Shown in pieces: positions 17,066-29,081 of a stretch of 64,000 bases of DNA. This stretch comes from Weissella confusa (GTDB lineage Bacteria > Bacillota > Bacilli > Lactobacillales > Lactobacillaceae), in NCBI GenBank assembly GCA_001436895.1, contig JQAY01000010.1:7047-71046 (forward strand), given 5' to 3'. The translations under genes and the position numbers were made by a program. The stretch's first letter is position 1; each line of letters starts with the position of its first letter. A model generated the notes under the pieces. It did not search any database. It saw only the letters and a program-made list of their open reading frames with translations, and was not told the origin of the DNA.

Positions 17066-17448
17066 GATGTATTAGCGGGTAATTGCGTATGGCTTATGCC
17101 GTATGAGGAAAGTCCATGCTCGCACTGACTGCGATGTCAGTAGTGTTCGTGCTAGCTGAAAAAATAAGGCTAGGCAGCCGACTTGTCGGTTGACGGCCAA
17201 CGAAAGACCTACGGGTAACTATGGTTGAGTAGTTGTTAAAGTGCCACAGTGACGAACCGTCAAAGAAATGCGACGGGTGGAACGCGGTAAACCCCTCGAG
17301 CGGGCAACCCAAACTTTGGTAGGGGCGCTTGACCTAACAAATTGAAGTGATGGTCGGGGAGACAGAAATGTCTGAGATAGATGATTGCCACCGGGTATTG
17401 ACCGCCAATCAATATTCGGTACAAAACATGGCTTATAGCTGATGCATC
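17066..17448 (+). ncRNA. rnpB: RNase P RNA, bacterial type B
   Basis: Catalytic RNA that matures tRNA 5' ends. Ends are set by the P1 helix: GATGTATTAGC (17066-17076) pairs with GCTGATGCATC (17438-17448). Conserved elements are present: GAGGAAAGTCC near 17104, GACGGCCAACGAAAGACC-like P10/P11 region, ACAGAAATGTC near 17362, and ACAAAACATGGCTTATAG at 17421-17438. A TATAAT lies at 17050-17055, eleven bases upstream, overlapping the end of gpsB. Length about 383 nt. Confidence 0.95.
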
Positions 17449-17452
17449 AGGC

Positions 17453-17485
17453 AGCCGACGTCCTTGTGGCGTCGGCTTTCTTTTT
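17453..17485 (+). terminator. Terminator of rnpB
   Basis: AGCCGACG pairs with CGTCGGCT (8 bp, 9-nt loop), followed by TTCTTTTT. Confidence 0.85.
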
Positions 17486-17537
17486 GCACTTAAACCCAGG
17501 AAACTGGGATACATAAATAAGAAAAAAGGTGACAATT

Positions 17538-18668
17538 ATGCAAACATTTAAATTGATGGCCACCATGGGAGCAGGACTTGAAGCCCTTGTTGCTCGTGAG
17601 TTGAAGGACATGGGTTATGCAACCCAAACTGAAAATGGACGCGTTTTCTTCCAAGGAACGGATGAAGATATTTACCGCACTAACTTGTGGTTGCGTGTAG
17701 CTGATCGTGTCAAAATTGTGGTGACTGAATTTGATGCCAAGACTTTCGACCAATTGTTCGAGAAGACGAAGGCATTCCCATGGGAAGACTTGTTGCCATA
17801 TGACGCTGAGTTCCCAGTAAACGGGCGCTCAAAGAACTCTATTTTGCACTCTGTACCAACTGTACAAGCAATCACGAAGAAGGCGATTGTTAACCGTTTG
17901 ACGGATGCCTATCACGCGCGTGGCTACTTGCCAGAAACGGGAAACCGTTTTGTTTTGGAAACGGCCGTTGATAAGGATCACGTCATGATTACGCTGGATA
18001 CGACAGGTGATTCATTGTTTAAGCGTGGTTACCGTACTGAAAAGGGTGGTGCGCCACTAAAGGAAACGATGGCTGCTGCGTTGGTTAACTTGGCTCACTG
18101 GTTTACCGACAATCCATTTGTTGATCCAACGACTGGTTCAGGAACTATTGCTATTGAGGCTGCGTTGATTGGTCGCAACATTGCACCAGGATTGAACCGT
18201 GAGTTCGATATTACGCAATGGGACTGGTTCGACAAGAAGATTGGTGAAACGTTGAAGGCTCAAGCACGTCAAATGATTGACTTTGATGTTGAGTTGGATA
18301 TTGAAGGATTCGATATCGACGAAAACATGATTGAAATCGCGAAGGCAAACGCTGAAGCTGCTGGTGTTGGTGATGACATCACCTTTAAGCAATTGGCTGC
18401 TAAGGATTGGTCAACTGACAAGATTAATGGTGTGTTGGTTGCTAACCCACCATACGGAGAACGTTTGGGTGATGAGGATGCTGCTCGCCAACTTTACAGT
18501 GAGATGGGTCACATCTACAACAACATGCCAACGTGGTCAAAGTACATTTTGACGTCAGATGAAGGCTTTGAAGAAGCTTTCGGTGCTAAGGCTACTAAGA
18601 AGCGTAAGTTGTACAATGGTGCATTGAAGGTTGATTTGTACCAATACTGGGGAAAGAAGATCCGCTAA
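17538..18668 (+). CDS. THUMP-domain rRNA guanine-N2 methyltransferase (RlmL/YpsC-like)
   Basis: SAM-dependent methyltransferase of the RlmL/YpsC group, probably modifying a 23S rRNA guanine. Residues 1-60 form the ferredoxin-like start (FKLMATMGAGLEALVARELK), then a THUMP domain to about 160. The catalytic domain has FVDPTTGSGTIAIEAALIGR (SAM binding) and the ANPPYGERLG motif IV. The start at ATG 17538 follows AAAGGTGA; GTG 17529 overlaps that RBS. 376 aa matches the family. It lies downstream of rnpB, as in Bacilli. Target site is inferred from family. Confidence 0.88.
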   Translation: MQTFKLMATMGAGLEALVARELKDMGYATQTENGRVFFQGTDEDIYRTNLWLRVADRVKIVVTEFDAKTFDQLFEKTKAFPWEDLLPYDAEFPVNGRSKNSILHSVPTVQAITKKAIVNRLTDAYHARGYLPETGNRFVLETAVDKDHVMITLDTTGDSLFKRGYRTEKGGAPLKETMAAALVNLAHWFTDNPFVDPTTGSGTIAIEAALIGRNIAPGLNREFDITQWDWFDKKIGETLKAQARQMIDFDVELDIEGFDIDENMIEIAKANAEAAGVGDDITFKQLAAKDWSTDKINGVLVANPPYGERLGDEDAARQLYSEMGHIYNNMPTWSKYILTSDEGFEEAFGAKATKKRKLYNGALKVDLYQYWGKKIR

Positions 18669-18695
18669 TTTTTAAAGATTGAAAGGGGCAAACAC

Positions 18696-20987
18696 ATGAG
18701 TTCACTACTTGATGGCATGAACGACAAACAGGCAGAAGCGGTTATGACAACGGAAGGTCCGTTGCTAATTATGGCTGGTGCCGGATCTGGTAAAACACGT
18801 GTTTTGACGCATCGTGTCGCCCACTTGATTAAAGATTTGAATGTGATGCCATGGCGTATTTTGGCCATCACATTTACGAATAAGGCTGCCCGTGAGATGA
18901 AGGAACGTATTGGTCAACTAGTTGATGCTGAAGATGCGGATGCCGTTTGGGTCTCAACGTTCCACGCGTTGGCAGTGCGTATTTTGCGTCGCGATATTGA
19001 TAAGTTGGGTTACAAGAAGGACTTTTCAATTATTGATGCCGGTGCGCAACGTACATTGATTAAGCGTATTTTGAAGGATATGAACGTGGATATCGAAAAG
19101 TATGATCCACGTTCAGTGCTTGGTGCCATTTCAAACGCAAAAAACGCGATGGAAAAGCCTGAGAAGTACGAAGAATTGGCTAATGGCCCATTTGAAGAGA
19201 TTGTTGCGAAGGCGTACAAGGAGTATCAACACCAATTGGCGTTGGCGCAATCAGTCGACTTTGATGACTTGATCATGTTGACGATTGAATTGTTGCACCA
19301 AGAACAAGAAGTTTTGGAATTCTACCAAGAAAAGTTCTTGTACGTGCACGTCGATGAGTATCAGGACACCAACGATGCGCAATACGAATTGGTCACGTTG
19401 TTGTCAGCTAAGCACCGTAACCTGGCCGTAGTTGGTGACTCAGACCAGTCTATCTATGGTTGGCGTGGTGCGAACATGCAAATCATCATGAACTTCACCA
19501 AGGATTATCCAGATGCGAAGACAGTTATGTTGGAACAAAACTACCGTTCAACACAAACTATCTTGGATGCGGCGAATGCAGTTATTGAACACAATAACGA
19601 GCGAATTGCGAAGAATCTTTGGACGGACAACGGAATGGGTGAAAAGATTACCTATTACCGTGGTCAATCTGACAAGGATGAAGCCTTGTATGTCATTGCC
19701 CAAATTCGTGATGGTGTTAAAAATGATGAGCGCAATTACCGTGATTTTGCCGTTCTTTACCGTACGAATGCGCAATCACGTGGAATTGAAGAAGCTTTGG
19801 TGAAGGCGAACATCCCTTATACGATGGTCGGTGGATCAAAGTTTTATGAGCGTAAGGAAATCCGTGATGTGTTGGCCTACTTAGCTTTGGTGACGAATCC
19901 GGCTGATAATGAAAGTTTCTTGCGTGTCGTCAATGAGCCAAAGCGCGGTATTGGTAATACATCAATCGAACGTTTGCGTTCATTTGCCTTACAACAAAAC
20001 TGGCCATTATTGGATGCTGCTCAAAATGCGGTCATGATTCCAGGTTTGACGGCCCGTGCAGCTAACCAATTGACGCAATTTGCTGATTTGATTAGCTCGC
20101 TTCGTCAACAAATGTCATTTGATTTGAGCATCACTGATTTGACCCGTCAAATTTTGGAACGTTCTGGTTACGAGGAGCAATTTAAGACATCCCCAACCCC
20201 AGAAAACCAAGGCCGTCTAGAAAACTTGGCCGAATTCCTGTCAGTAACGGAAGAATTCGACAAAAAGTATGAGCCAACCGAAGAAAGCGTCTCAAAGTAC
20301 GTGGACTTCCTTGGTGAATTGGCGTTGGTTTCTGATTTGGATAGTGTCGATGAAGATGCAGACAACCAAGTGACGTTGATGACGTTGCACGCTGCCAAGG
20401 GATTGGAATTCCCAGTCGTCTTCTTGGTTGGTATGGAAGAAAACTTGTTCCCATTGTCTCGTGCTGCAGCTGATGACGCCCAACTAGAAGAAGAACGTCG
20501 TTTGGCTTATGTTGGTATCACGCGTGCTAAGCAAAAGTTGTTCATTACGAATGCTTATTCACGTTTGCTATACGGACGAACGACAAGTAATATCCCATCA
20601 CGTTTTATTGATGAGATTAGTCCAGAGTTGATTCAACAACCAGCTGGTCAAACGTTGTCAACGACTGCCAATCGTGATGGTGCTTTGCCATTTGCCCGTC
20701 GCACACAACAAGCGACGGCGACGACGTTTGCTGGTCGTCAACGCCAATCATCAGTGGCGTCAACGCCAACTCGCACAACATCTTCCATGACAACTAACAA
20801 CCCAGGAACTGGCGCTGATAAGGCGGCTTGGACAATTGGGGATGCGGTTAGTCACAAGAAGTGGGGTGTTGGTCACGTTGTGAAGGTGTCAGGAACTGGT
20901 GAAGACCAAGAATTGGACATTGCGTTCCCAGATCAAGGTATCAAGCGTTTGCTGGCTGCCTTTGCACCAATCCAAAAAGTCAATTAA
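18696..20987 (+). CDS. pcrA: ATP-dependent DNA helicase PcrA
   Basis: UvrD-type 3'-5' helicase of DNA repair and rolling-circle replication. N-terminal Q motif (LDGMNDKQAEAV), Walker A AGAGSGKT (27-34), ITFTNKAAREMKERI, Walker B VDEYQDTN, GDSDQSIYGWRGA, LEQNYRS and, late, TLMTLHAAKGLEFPVVFLVG and EERRLAYVGITRAK. After a low-complexity linker (about 650-710) comes the C-terminal module WTIGDAVSHKKWGVGHVVKV, which in PcrA contacts RNA polymerase. 763 aa is usual. It forms an operon with ligA 18 bp downstream. Confidence 0.97.
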   Translation: MSSLLDGMNDKQAEAVMTTEGPLLIMAGAGSGKTRVLTHRVAHLIKDLNVMPWRILAITFTNKAAREMKERIGQLVDAEDADAVWVSTFHALAVRILRRDIDKLGYKKDFSIIDAGAQRTLIKRILKDMNVDIEKYDPRSVLGAISNAKNAMEKPEKYEELANGPFEEIVAKAYKEYQHQLALAQSVDFDDLIMLTIELLHQEQEVLEFYQEKFLYVHVDEYQDTNDAQYELVTLLSAKHRNLAVVGDSDQSIYGWRGANMQIIMNFTKDYPDAKTVMLEQNYRSTQTILDAANAVIEHNNERIAKNLWTDNGMGEKITYYRGQSDKDEALYVIAQIRDGVKNDERNYRDFAVLYRTNAQSRGIEEALVKANIPYTMVGGSKFYERKEIRDVLAYLALVTNPADNESFLRVVNEPKRGIGNTSIERLRSFALQQNWPLLDAAQNAVMIPGLTARAANQLTQFADLISSLRQQMSFDLSITDLTRQILERSGYEEQFKTSPTPENQGRLENLAEFLSVTEEFDKKYEPTEESVSKYVDFLGELALVSDLDSVDEDADNQVTLMTLHAAKGLEFPVVFLVGMEENLFPLSRAAADDAQLEEERRLAYVGITRAKQKLFITNAYSRLLYGRTTSNIPSRFIDEISPELIQQPAGQTLSTTANRDGALPFARRTQQATATTFAGRQRQSSVASTPTRTTSSMTTNNPGTGADKAAWTIGDAVSHKKWGVGHVVKVSGTGEDQELDIAFPDQGIKRLLAAFAPIQKVN

Positions 20988-21004
20988 CAAAGAGGGACTG
21001 TTGA

Positions 21005-23041
<2,037 letters not shown>

Positions 23042-23095
23042 TAATCAAAAACGAAACCGCTCGATGTAGTGTCGAGTGGGTAAGAGGAGTTTTTC

Positions 23096-24286
23096 ATGAT
23101 GCGTGCACTTAAATGGATTGCTGCACTAGTTGTTGTGGCAGTTTTGGCTGTAGCATTGGTCTTCTTTGGTAACTTTTTCTCAAAGAATTCGTCATCAGTT
23201 AATAATTCTGGTACGACGAAGACAACGAGCTCATCTTCATCAAAGAAGGGTGTTCAGGTTACTGGACAAGCTGACGACTCAGTTTACAAGACTGTCATCA
23301 AGGACGGTAAGTATTTGACGAGCAAGACCCGCGGTTTGACGGCCCAACAGAATGCCGGTAACACCTTTAACCTGGTTGGTTTTGAAGATGGGTTGCTTGA
23401 CTTTTCTAAGGATCATTTCAGTACGTCTAAGTACGTGTTCCAAGAAGGTCAATATTTGTCTACGAAAACGGCTATAGATTGGTTGAATCGCAAGGCGGGC
23501 GATAATCCAACAGGACTAAATCCTGAGGATAATGGTAAGACTGACGATTCACGTGCACCAATCTACTTGCAAACAATTGAAGAACAAGACTTCATGACGC
23601 AAGACGGTGATAACCTGAAGTTGGCTGGTATCGTCATCGGTATGGGAATGAACACCCAAGACGTTTATCAAAAGGAAAAAGATGGGCCTAGCTTTACGCA
23701 AGATATTGATAAGGCTGACCGCATTGCTCACGGTAAGGAAATGGCTGCTGAAGTCGTTAAGCGTTACCGTGCAATGAAGGATATTCCTGCTGATGTCCCA
23801 ATCTATGTGGCGATGTACGCCCAAGCCAAGGATGATTCATTGGCTGGTGGTAGCTTCTACAGCTGGAACGTATCTAAGTCAGGTGATGCACTTGGTTCAT
23901 GGACTGACTTGAATAATCAAACGGTCGTGTTGCCAATGCAAGAAGGTACGACGTCATCAAAGTCGGTTGCAAGTTCATTGAACACGAGCTTCACAAACTT
24001 TGTCGACAAGGTACAAGGATTCTTCCCTAACTTGGCATCTGTGACTGGTCAAGCCGCCTACCGTGATGGTACGTTGCGTGGTTTGAATGTAACAGTCTCA
24101 ACACAGTTCTATTCAGCAACCGAAATCCAAAGCTTTGCTAATTACATTGCGCAAATTGCACCAAGTTACCTACCAAATGGGGTGCCAGTTCAAATTCGAA
24201 TTGAAGCGTCAACAGGTATGCAAGCTTACGTGACGACGGACGCAAAGGATAACAAATACACAGTTACGATTCTAGGATCATACTAA
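23096..24286 (+). CDS. camS: CamS family protein, membrane-anchored without lipobox
   Basis: CamS family (sex-pheromone precursor family of enterococci and staphylococci); molecular role unknown. Recognised by DSVYKTVIKDGKYLTSKTRG, ENAGNTFN-like start and the conserved GIVIGMGMN and YVAMYAQAKDDSLAGG segments, plus its position after ligA. Other members carry a lipoprotein signal with Cys; here the N-terminus, MMRALKWIAALVVVAVLAVA, has no cysteine anywhere near the cut site, so it is likely a plain membrane anchor followed by a Ser/Thr linker (37-55). 396 aa. RBS AAGAGGAG. Confidence 0.88.
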   Translation: MMRALKWIAALVVVAVLAVALVFFGNFFSKNSSSVNNSGTTKTTSSSSSKKGVQVTGQADDSVYKTVIKDGKYLTSKTRGLTAQQNAGNTFNLVGFEDGLLDFSKDHFSTSKYVFQEGQYLSTKTAIDWLNRKAGDNPTGLNPEDNGKTDDSRAPIYLQTIEEQDFMTQDGDNLKLAGIVIGMGMNTQDVYQKEKDGPSFTQDIDKADRIAHGKEMAAEVVKRYRAMKDIPADVPIYVAMYAQAKDDSLAGGSFYSWNVSKSGDALGSWTDLNNQTVVLPMQEGTTSSKSVASSLNTSFTNFVDKVQGFFPNLASVTGQAAYRDGTLRGLNVTVSTQFYSATEIQSFANYIAQIAPSYLPNGVPVQIRIEASTGMQAYVTTDAKDNKYTVTILGSY

Positions 24287-24294
24287 TTATTTGA

Positions 24295-24322
24295 AACCAG
24301 ACCAATTTGGTCTGGTTTTTTG
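24295..24322 (+). terminator. Terminator of the pcrA-ligA-camS operon
   Basis: AACCAGACCAA with TTGGTCTGGTT (11 bp with almost no loop) followed by TTTTG. Confidence 0.8.
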
Positions 24323-24386
24323 CTTGCATTCATAAACCTAAACAAGTATAGTAGTAAAAATATATTTTTTTGGGAGGATGAATGAA

Positions 24387-25022
24387 ATGGGGATGCATCA
24401 ATATTTATCAGGTTTGAATGAACTTGAAATGATCACACGCGCACCGGGGTACTTTAAGTATCAACCTCATTCAGTGGCCGCCCACTCATGGAAGGTTACC
24501 GAGGCTGCACAGTTCTTGGGTGACATCGAAGAACAAGCGGGTAATGATGTTAACTGGCGTATGCTTTACGAAAAGGCTTTGAATCACGATATTACGGAAC
24601 GTTTTATCGGTGATATTCGCACACCAGTTAAGTATGCGTCAGCAACCTTGCGTCAAATGTTGGCTGATGTGGAAGACTCATTGTCAGATAACTTTGTAAA
24701 GACTGAGATTCCAGTTGAGTTGCAGGAAGCATACAAGCGTCGTCTTCACGAGGGTAAGGATGACACGCTTGAAGGACGTATCTTGTCGGTGGCTGATAAG
24801 GTTGACTTGTTGTATGAAGCATATGGCGAATTACAAAAGGGTAACCCAGAGCCTGTGTTCTTGGAAATTTACAAGGAAAGCTTGGAAACAATTTTCGCTT
24901 TCCGTGACATGCCAAGTGTGGCTTACTTTATTCGTGAGGTGCTGCCAGAGTTGCTGGACGAGCAATTTCCAGGTTCAGAACAATTACAACGCATCTACAT
25001 CGGCATCTTCAATGCAAAGTAG
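24387..25022 (+). CDS. HD-domain hydrolase, YfbR-like 5'-nucleotidase
   Basis: Metal-dependent phosphohydrolase of the COG1896/YfbR group, which removes phosphate from deoxynucleoside monophosphates in Escherichia coli. Metal ligands seen are H in PHSVAAHSW, the HD pair in ALNHDITERFIGDI, and a later Asp in ADKVDLLYEAY. The start is uncertain: ATG 24378 touches the GGGAGG RBS, so ATG 24387, nine bases after it, is preferred. 211 aa. It stands alone between camS and uvrB. Exact substrate not shown by sequence. Confidence 0.8.
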   Translation: MGMHQYLSGLNELEMITRAPGYFKYQPHSVAAHSWKVTEAAQFLGDIEEQAGNDVNWRMLYEKALNHDITERFIGDIRTPVKYASATLRQMLADVEDSLSDNFVKTEIPVELQEAYKRRLHEGKDDTLEGRILSVADKVDLLYEAYGELQKGNPEPVFLEIYKESLETIFAFRDMPSVAYFIREVLPELLDEQFPGSEQLQRIYIGIFNAK

Positions 25023-25051
25023 TCATAAGTTGTTATAATGATAAATAGAGA

Positions 25052-25078
25052 AGTCCACTGTTCTCAGTGGGCTTTTGT
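25052..25078 (+). terminator. Weak terminator after the HD gene
   Basis: AGTCCACTG with CAGTGGGCT (9 bp, one G-T pair), followed by TTTGTG. The short T-run makes it a modest terminator. Confidence 0.5.
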
Positions 25079-25126
25079 GTTTGTTGAGAGAAAATAACTA
25101 TTAATGCAGAAAGTGAGTAGGCGAAT

Positions 25127-27142
25127 ATGATTAATCGTGATGACAGCCATACCTACGAGGTTGTGTCAAAGTATGAGCCAACTGGGGATCAACCCACAGC
25201 TATTGATAAGCTGGTAACTGGCTTGAAGAATGGTGTTAAGGAACAAATCTTGTTGGGAGCAACCGGAACTGGAAAAACCTTCACCATTTCAAACGTCATT
25301 GCCCAGGCCAATAAGCCAGTTTTGGTTTTGTCACACAACAAGACCTTGGCGGGCCAATTGTATGGTGAGTTCAAGGAATTCTTCCCAAATAATGCGGTTG
25401 AGTATTTCGTGTCTTACTATGATTACTACCAACCCGAAGCGTATGTGCCATCTTCTGACACGTATATTGAAAAGGACTCATCAATTAATGATGAAATTGA
25501 TAAACTTCGTAATTCAGCGACGGCATCATTGCTAGCGCGTAACGACACCATCGTGGTGGCTTCAGTCTCATCTATCTTTGGTTTGGGTAGTCCTGAACAA
25601 TATAATGATCACGTTATTAACGTTCGTGTTGGTGACATTATCGAGCGTAATGATTTGATGCGTCGCTTGGTTGATATTCAATTCCAACGCAATGATATCG
25701 ACTTCCAGCGTGGTCGCTTCCGTGCGCGTGGGGATGTTTTGGAAATCTTCCCAGCGTCATCTGACGCGAAGGCGATTCGCATTGAATTCTTTGGGGATGA
25801 AGTTGATCGCATTCGCGAAGTGGATTCGTTGACTGGTGAAGTGACGGCTGATTTGGATTTGGCAACCATCTTCCCAGCAACCCACTTTATGACCAATGAT
25901 GAGATTCGTGAGCGTGCTTTGAAGACAATTCAAGCCGAGTTGGACGCCCAATTGAAGGTGTTTGAAGAAGAAGGTAAGTTGTTGGAGGCGCAGCGCTTAA
26001 AGCAACGTACTGAATACGATATTGAAATGATTCGTGAAATGGGCTTCACCAGCGGTATTGAAAACTATTCACGTCACATGGATGGTCGTGCACCAGGTGA
26101 GCCACCGTTTACGTTGCTCGACTTTTTCCCGGATGATTTCTTGATTGTTGTCGATGAGTCCCACGTGACGATGCCACAAGTACGTGGTATGTATAAGGGT
26201 GATCGCGCTCGTAAGGAAACGTTGATTGATTACGGATTCCGTTTGCCATCAGCGTTGGATAATCGTCCGCTCCGTCTGGATGAGTTTGAAGAACACGTTA
26301 ACCAAATTATCTACATGTCAGCCACACCGGGTGATTATGAAGAAGAACGTGTGTCAAACAAGGATGTTGCGCAACAAATTATTCGTCCAACTGGTTTGTT
26401 GGATCCTGAAATTGAAGTGCGCCCGGTTATGGGGCAAATTGATGATTTGTTGGGTGAAATTAACGAACGTGTCGCCAAAGATGAACGTGTCTTTGTGACG
26501 ACGTTGACGAAGAAGATGGCCGAAGATTTGACGGACTATCTTGAAGACGTCGGTGTGAAAGTTAAGTACTTACACTCAGACATTAAGACGCTTGAACGAA
26601 CTGAAATCATTCGTGATTTGCGTTTGGGTAAGTTTGACGTCTTGGTTGGTATCAACTTGTTGCGTGAAGGAATTGACGTGCCTGAAGTGTCATTGGTAGC
26701 CATTTTGGACGCCGATAAGGAAGGCTTCTTGCGCAATACCCGTTCTTTGATTCAGACGATTGGACGTGCAGCTCGTAACGAGAATGGTCACGTCATTATG
26801 TATGCGGATGATGTGACGGCCTCAATGAAGGCGGCTATGGATGAGACGGCCCGCCGTCGCGCTATCCAAATGTCATATAATGAGGAACACGGTATTACAC
26901 CACACACCATCAAGAAGGAAATTCGTGGTTTGATTGCGGTTACCCACGAATCTGACGATAACAGCAACAAGTCTGCAAGCTTCACAGAAGTGGCCTTCAA
27001 GGATATGGCGCGTCCAGATCAAGAAGCCATGATTGCCAATTTGGAAGATCAAATGCGTGCAGCAGCTAAGCGTTTGGACTTCGAAGAGGCAGCTAGCTTG
27101 CGTGATGCGGTGATGGAATTGAAGTTGCAACTTGGGGTTTAA
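25127..27142 (+). CDS. uvrB: UvrABC excinuclease subunit B
   Basis: Damage-verifying helicase-like subunit of nucleotide excision repair. Walker A GATGTGKT (44-51), beta-hairpin region [24 protein letters not shown]-like VDESH, motif QTIGRAARN and a C-terminal UVR motif ([18 protein letters not shown]) that binds UvrC. 671 aa is normal. The usual partner uvrA is not downstream; accB follows after a promoter region, so here uvrB appears monocistronic. The start ATG 25127 follows a GTGAGTAGGCGAAT leader. Confidence 0.97.
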   Translation: MINRDDSHTYEVVSKYEPTGDQPTAIDKLVTGLKNGVKEQILLGATGTGKTFTISNVIAQANKPVLVLSHNKTLAGQLYGEFKEFFPNNAVEYFVSYYDYYQPEAYVPSSDTYIEKDSSINDEIDKLRNSATASLLARNDTIVVASVSSIFGLGSPEQYNDHVINVRVGDIIERNDLMRRLVDIQFQRNDIDFQRGRFRARGDVLEIFPASSDAKAIRIEFFGDEVDRIREVDSLTGEVTADLDLATIFPATHFMTNDEIRERALKTIQAELDAQLKVFEEEGKLLEAQRLKQRTEYDIEMIREMGFTSGIENYSRHMDGRAPGEPPFTLLDFFPDDFLIVVDESHVTMPQVRGMYKGDRARKETLIDYGFRLPSALDNRPLRLDEFEEHVNQIIYMSATPGDYEEERVSNKDVAQQIIRPTGLLDPEIEVRPVMGQIDDLLGEINERVAKDERVFVTTLTKKMAEDLTDYLEDVGVKVKYLHSDIKTLERTEIIRDLRLGKFDVLVGINLLREGIDVPEVSLVAILDADKEGFLRNTRSLIQTIGRAARNENGHVIMYADDVTASMKAAMDETARRRAIQMSYNEEHGITPHTIKKEIRGLIAVTHESDDNSNKSASFTEVAFKDMARPDQEAMIANLEDQMRAAAKRLDFEEAASLRDAVMELKLQLGV

Positions 27143-27175
27143 CTCCTTTTCTGCCCGAAAAGGCCTGTTGAGATG

Positions 27176-27220
27176 TGATATACTTGATATACGATGTTTA
27201 TAGAAATTAGGGGTATATCA
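27176..27220 (+). promoter_or_regulatory. TGATATAC repeats in the accB leader
   Basis: TGATATAC occurs at 27176-27183 and 27185-27192, and its reverse complement GTATATCA at 27213-27220, running through the RBS-to-start interval and into the A of the accB ATG. In RNA, a direct copy could pair with the inverted copy and mask the start; in DNA the copies could be protein-binding half-sites. It does not resemble the FabT or FapR sites I know. Confidence 0.45.
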
Positions 27221-27651
27221 TGAGTTTGAATTTAAGCGATATTCAAGCATTGATGCATGATTTTGAGCAGAGCTCATTACGTGAATTCAAGCTAGATACT
27301 GAAGAAACACATCTTTATCTCAGCAAGAACGACCAAGCACCAATAATGATGGCACAACAACCAGCTGCCAACGTGGCAACTCAGACTGACGAATCAGTTG
27401 TTGTGGATACAACGGTGACGATTAAAGCACCACTTGTTGGTACCGTTTATTTGGCCCCAAAGCCAGAAGCTGCGAACTTTAAATCAGTTGGTGACACAGT
27501 CGCTGTCGGTGAAACGGTGGCCATTGTTGAAGCCATGAAATTGATGACGGAAGTAAAAAGTGACGTTGCTGGTGTTATTACGGCTGTTAATGTCGATAAT
27601 GAAGCTGTCGTTGGATACGATGATATCCTGTATACGGTTCAACCGGCATAG
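27220..27651 (+). CDS. accB: Acetyl-CoA carboxylase biotin carboxyl carrier protein
   Basis: Carries biotin-bound carboxyl groups between the AccC and AccAD active sites in the first step of fatty acid synthesis. N-terminal helix LNLSDIQALMHDFEQSSLRE, an Ala/Gln-rich linker (about 40-62), and the biotinyl domain with K107 in EAMKLM as the biotinylation site. 143 aa is typical. First gene of accBCDA; the start ATG is preceded by TTAGGGG inside a repeat element. Confidence 0.95.
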   Translation: MSLNLSDIQALMHDFEQSSLREFKLDTEETHLYLSKNDQAPIMMAQQPAANVATQTDESVVVDTTVTIKAPLVGTVYLAPKPEAANFKSVGDTVAVGETVAIVEAMKLMTEVKSDVAGVITAVNVDNEAVVGYDDILYTVQPA

Positions 27652-27655
27652 TTTG

Positions 27656-27685
27656 AAAGGGGTTGGAAATTTTTCCAGCCTCTTT
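27656..27685 (+). other. Hairpin between accB and accC
   Basis: AAAGGGGTTGG pairs with CCAGCCTCTTT (11 bp with two G-T pairs, 8-nt loop), ending 19 bases before the accC ATG. It is followed by TCATTTG rather than a T-run, so full termination is unlikely; a processing site, or uneven accB/accC expression, would fit. Confidence 0.5.
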
Positions 27686-27704
27686 TCATTTGATGGAGTT
27701 AATT

Positions 27705-29081
27705 ATGTTTAAAAAAGTTTTGGTGGCGAACCGTGGCGAAATCGCCGTACGCATTATTCGCGCACTGCATGAGATGGACATCAAAGCGGTGGCCATTTAC
27801 AGTACGGTCGACAAAGAAGCGTTGCATGTGCAATTAGCTGATGAGGCAATTGCGGTTGGTGGCCCACGACCTCAAGATTCATATTTGAATATGAAAAATA
27901 TCGTGAGCGCAGCCTTACTAACAGGTGTTGATGCCGTTCACCCTGGTTATGGATTCCTGTCTGAAAATGCGATGTTTGTGAATATGTTGACGGATGTTGG
28001 CATCACGTTTATCGGACCACACGCAGAAACAATTGCCTTAATGGGTGATAAGGCGCAAGCACGTGAAACGATGCGTGCGGCAGGTGTGCCAGTCATCCCC
28101 GGTAGTGTTGGCACGTTGACCGATAGCGCCGAAGCAATTGCTGTTAGTGATCAAATTGGTTACCCAGTCATGTTGAAGGCAGCCGCTGGTGGTGGCGGTA
28201 AAGGCATGCGTTTGCTAAACAATCGTGAAGAGCTGGCGCAACAATTTGAGCGCGCACAGGCTGAAGCAAAATTAGCTTTCGGTTCAGCTGATATGTATAT
28301 TGAGAAGGTGATGACAAATGTGCGTCACATCGAAGTCCAAATCATGCGTGATCAACAGGGTCAGACGGTCTTTTTCCCAGAGCGCGACTGTTCAATTCAA
28401 CGTCACCACCAAAAGATGATTGAAGTATCACCAGCGGTTGGTGTCACGAGTGATATGCGTTCAGAGCTCGGTGCGTTGGCGGTCAAGGCGGCGAATGCCT
28501 TGTCTTACGAGAATACCGGAACGTTTGAATTCTTGGCTGACCGCGATAATAACTTCTATTTCATGGAAATGAATACACGCATTCAAGTGGAGCACCCGGT
28601 TACCGAAGCGGTGACTGGTTTGGACTTGGTAAAGATGCAGATTGCCGTTGCAGCTGGGGAACCATTGCCAGTCCAACAACAAGATATTCAAATTAAGCAA
28701 CACGCGATTGAAGTTCGTTTGAATGCTGAAGACCCGATGCATGATTTCCGGCCAAGCGCTGGCCAAGTCGACTTTACGTACTTGCCATTTGGCGGCCCGG
28801 GCATCCGGTTTGACTCAGCGATGTATGCGGGTGATACCGTGCAACCTTACTACGACTCAATGTTGGGTAAAGTGATTGTTTCAGCGGATAACCGTGATGA
28901 TGTCTTTAAAAAATTGGCACGTACGCTAGATGAAGTGGTTGTGCGTGGCGTTTCAACTAATCTAGCGGTGCAACGGGCATTGGTTAAGGATGAACGTGTC
29001 CACCAAGGCCTTGTACCAATTGATTTTGTAGAGACGGACTTTTTGCCTGCGTGGTCAAAGGAAGAGGTGCAAGCGCCATGA
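27705..29081 (+). CDS. accC: Acetyl-CoA carboxylase biotin carboxylase subunit
   Basis: Uses ATP and bicarbonate to carboxylate the biotin of AccB. MFKKVLVANRGEIAVRIIRA opens the PreATP-grasp domain, AAAGGGGKGMRLL is the ATP-grasp glycine loop, followed by VRHIEVQIM, FPERDCSIQRRH-like FPERDCSIQRHHQK, and EMNTRIQVEHPVTE. 458 aa from ATG 27705, preceded by TGGAG; an in-frame TTG at 27663 lies within the hairpin and is rejected. Its stop overlaps the accD ATG (ATGA). Confidence 0.96.
   Translation: MFKKVLVANRGEIAVRIIRALHEMDIKAVAIYSTVDKEALHVQLADEAIAVGGPRPQDSYLNMKNIVSAALLTGVDAVHPGYGFLSENAMFVNMLTDVGITFIGPHAETIALMGDKAQARETMRAAGVPVIPGSVGTLTDSAEAIAVSDQIGYPVMLKAAAGGGGKGMRLLNNREELAQQFERAQAEAKLAFGSADMYIEKVMTNVRHIEVQIMRDQQGQTVFFPERDCSIQRHHQKMIEVSPAVGVTSDMRSELGALAVKAANALSYENTGTFEFLADRDNNFYFMEMNTRIQVEHPVTEAVTGLDLVKMQIAVAAGEPLPVQQQDIQIKQHAIEVRLNAEDPMHDFRPSAGQVDFTYLPFGGPGIRFDSAMYAGDTVQPYYDSMLGKVIVSADNRDDVFKKLARTLDEVVVRGVSTNLAVQRALVKDERVHQGLVPIDFVETDFLPAWSKEEVQAP

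Noticed and set aside
27663..27704. 14-codon upstream extension of accC from a TTG
   Set aside because: The TTG lies within the intercistronic hairpin; ATG 27705 has TGGAG upstream and matches the AccC N-terminus.
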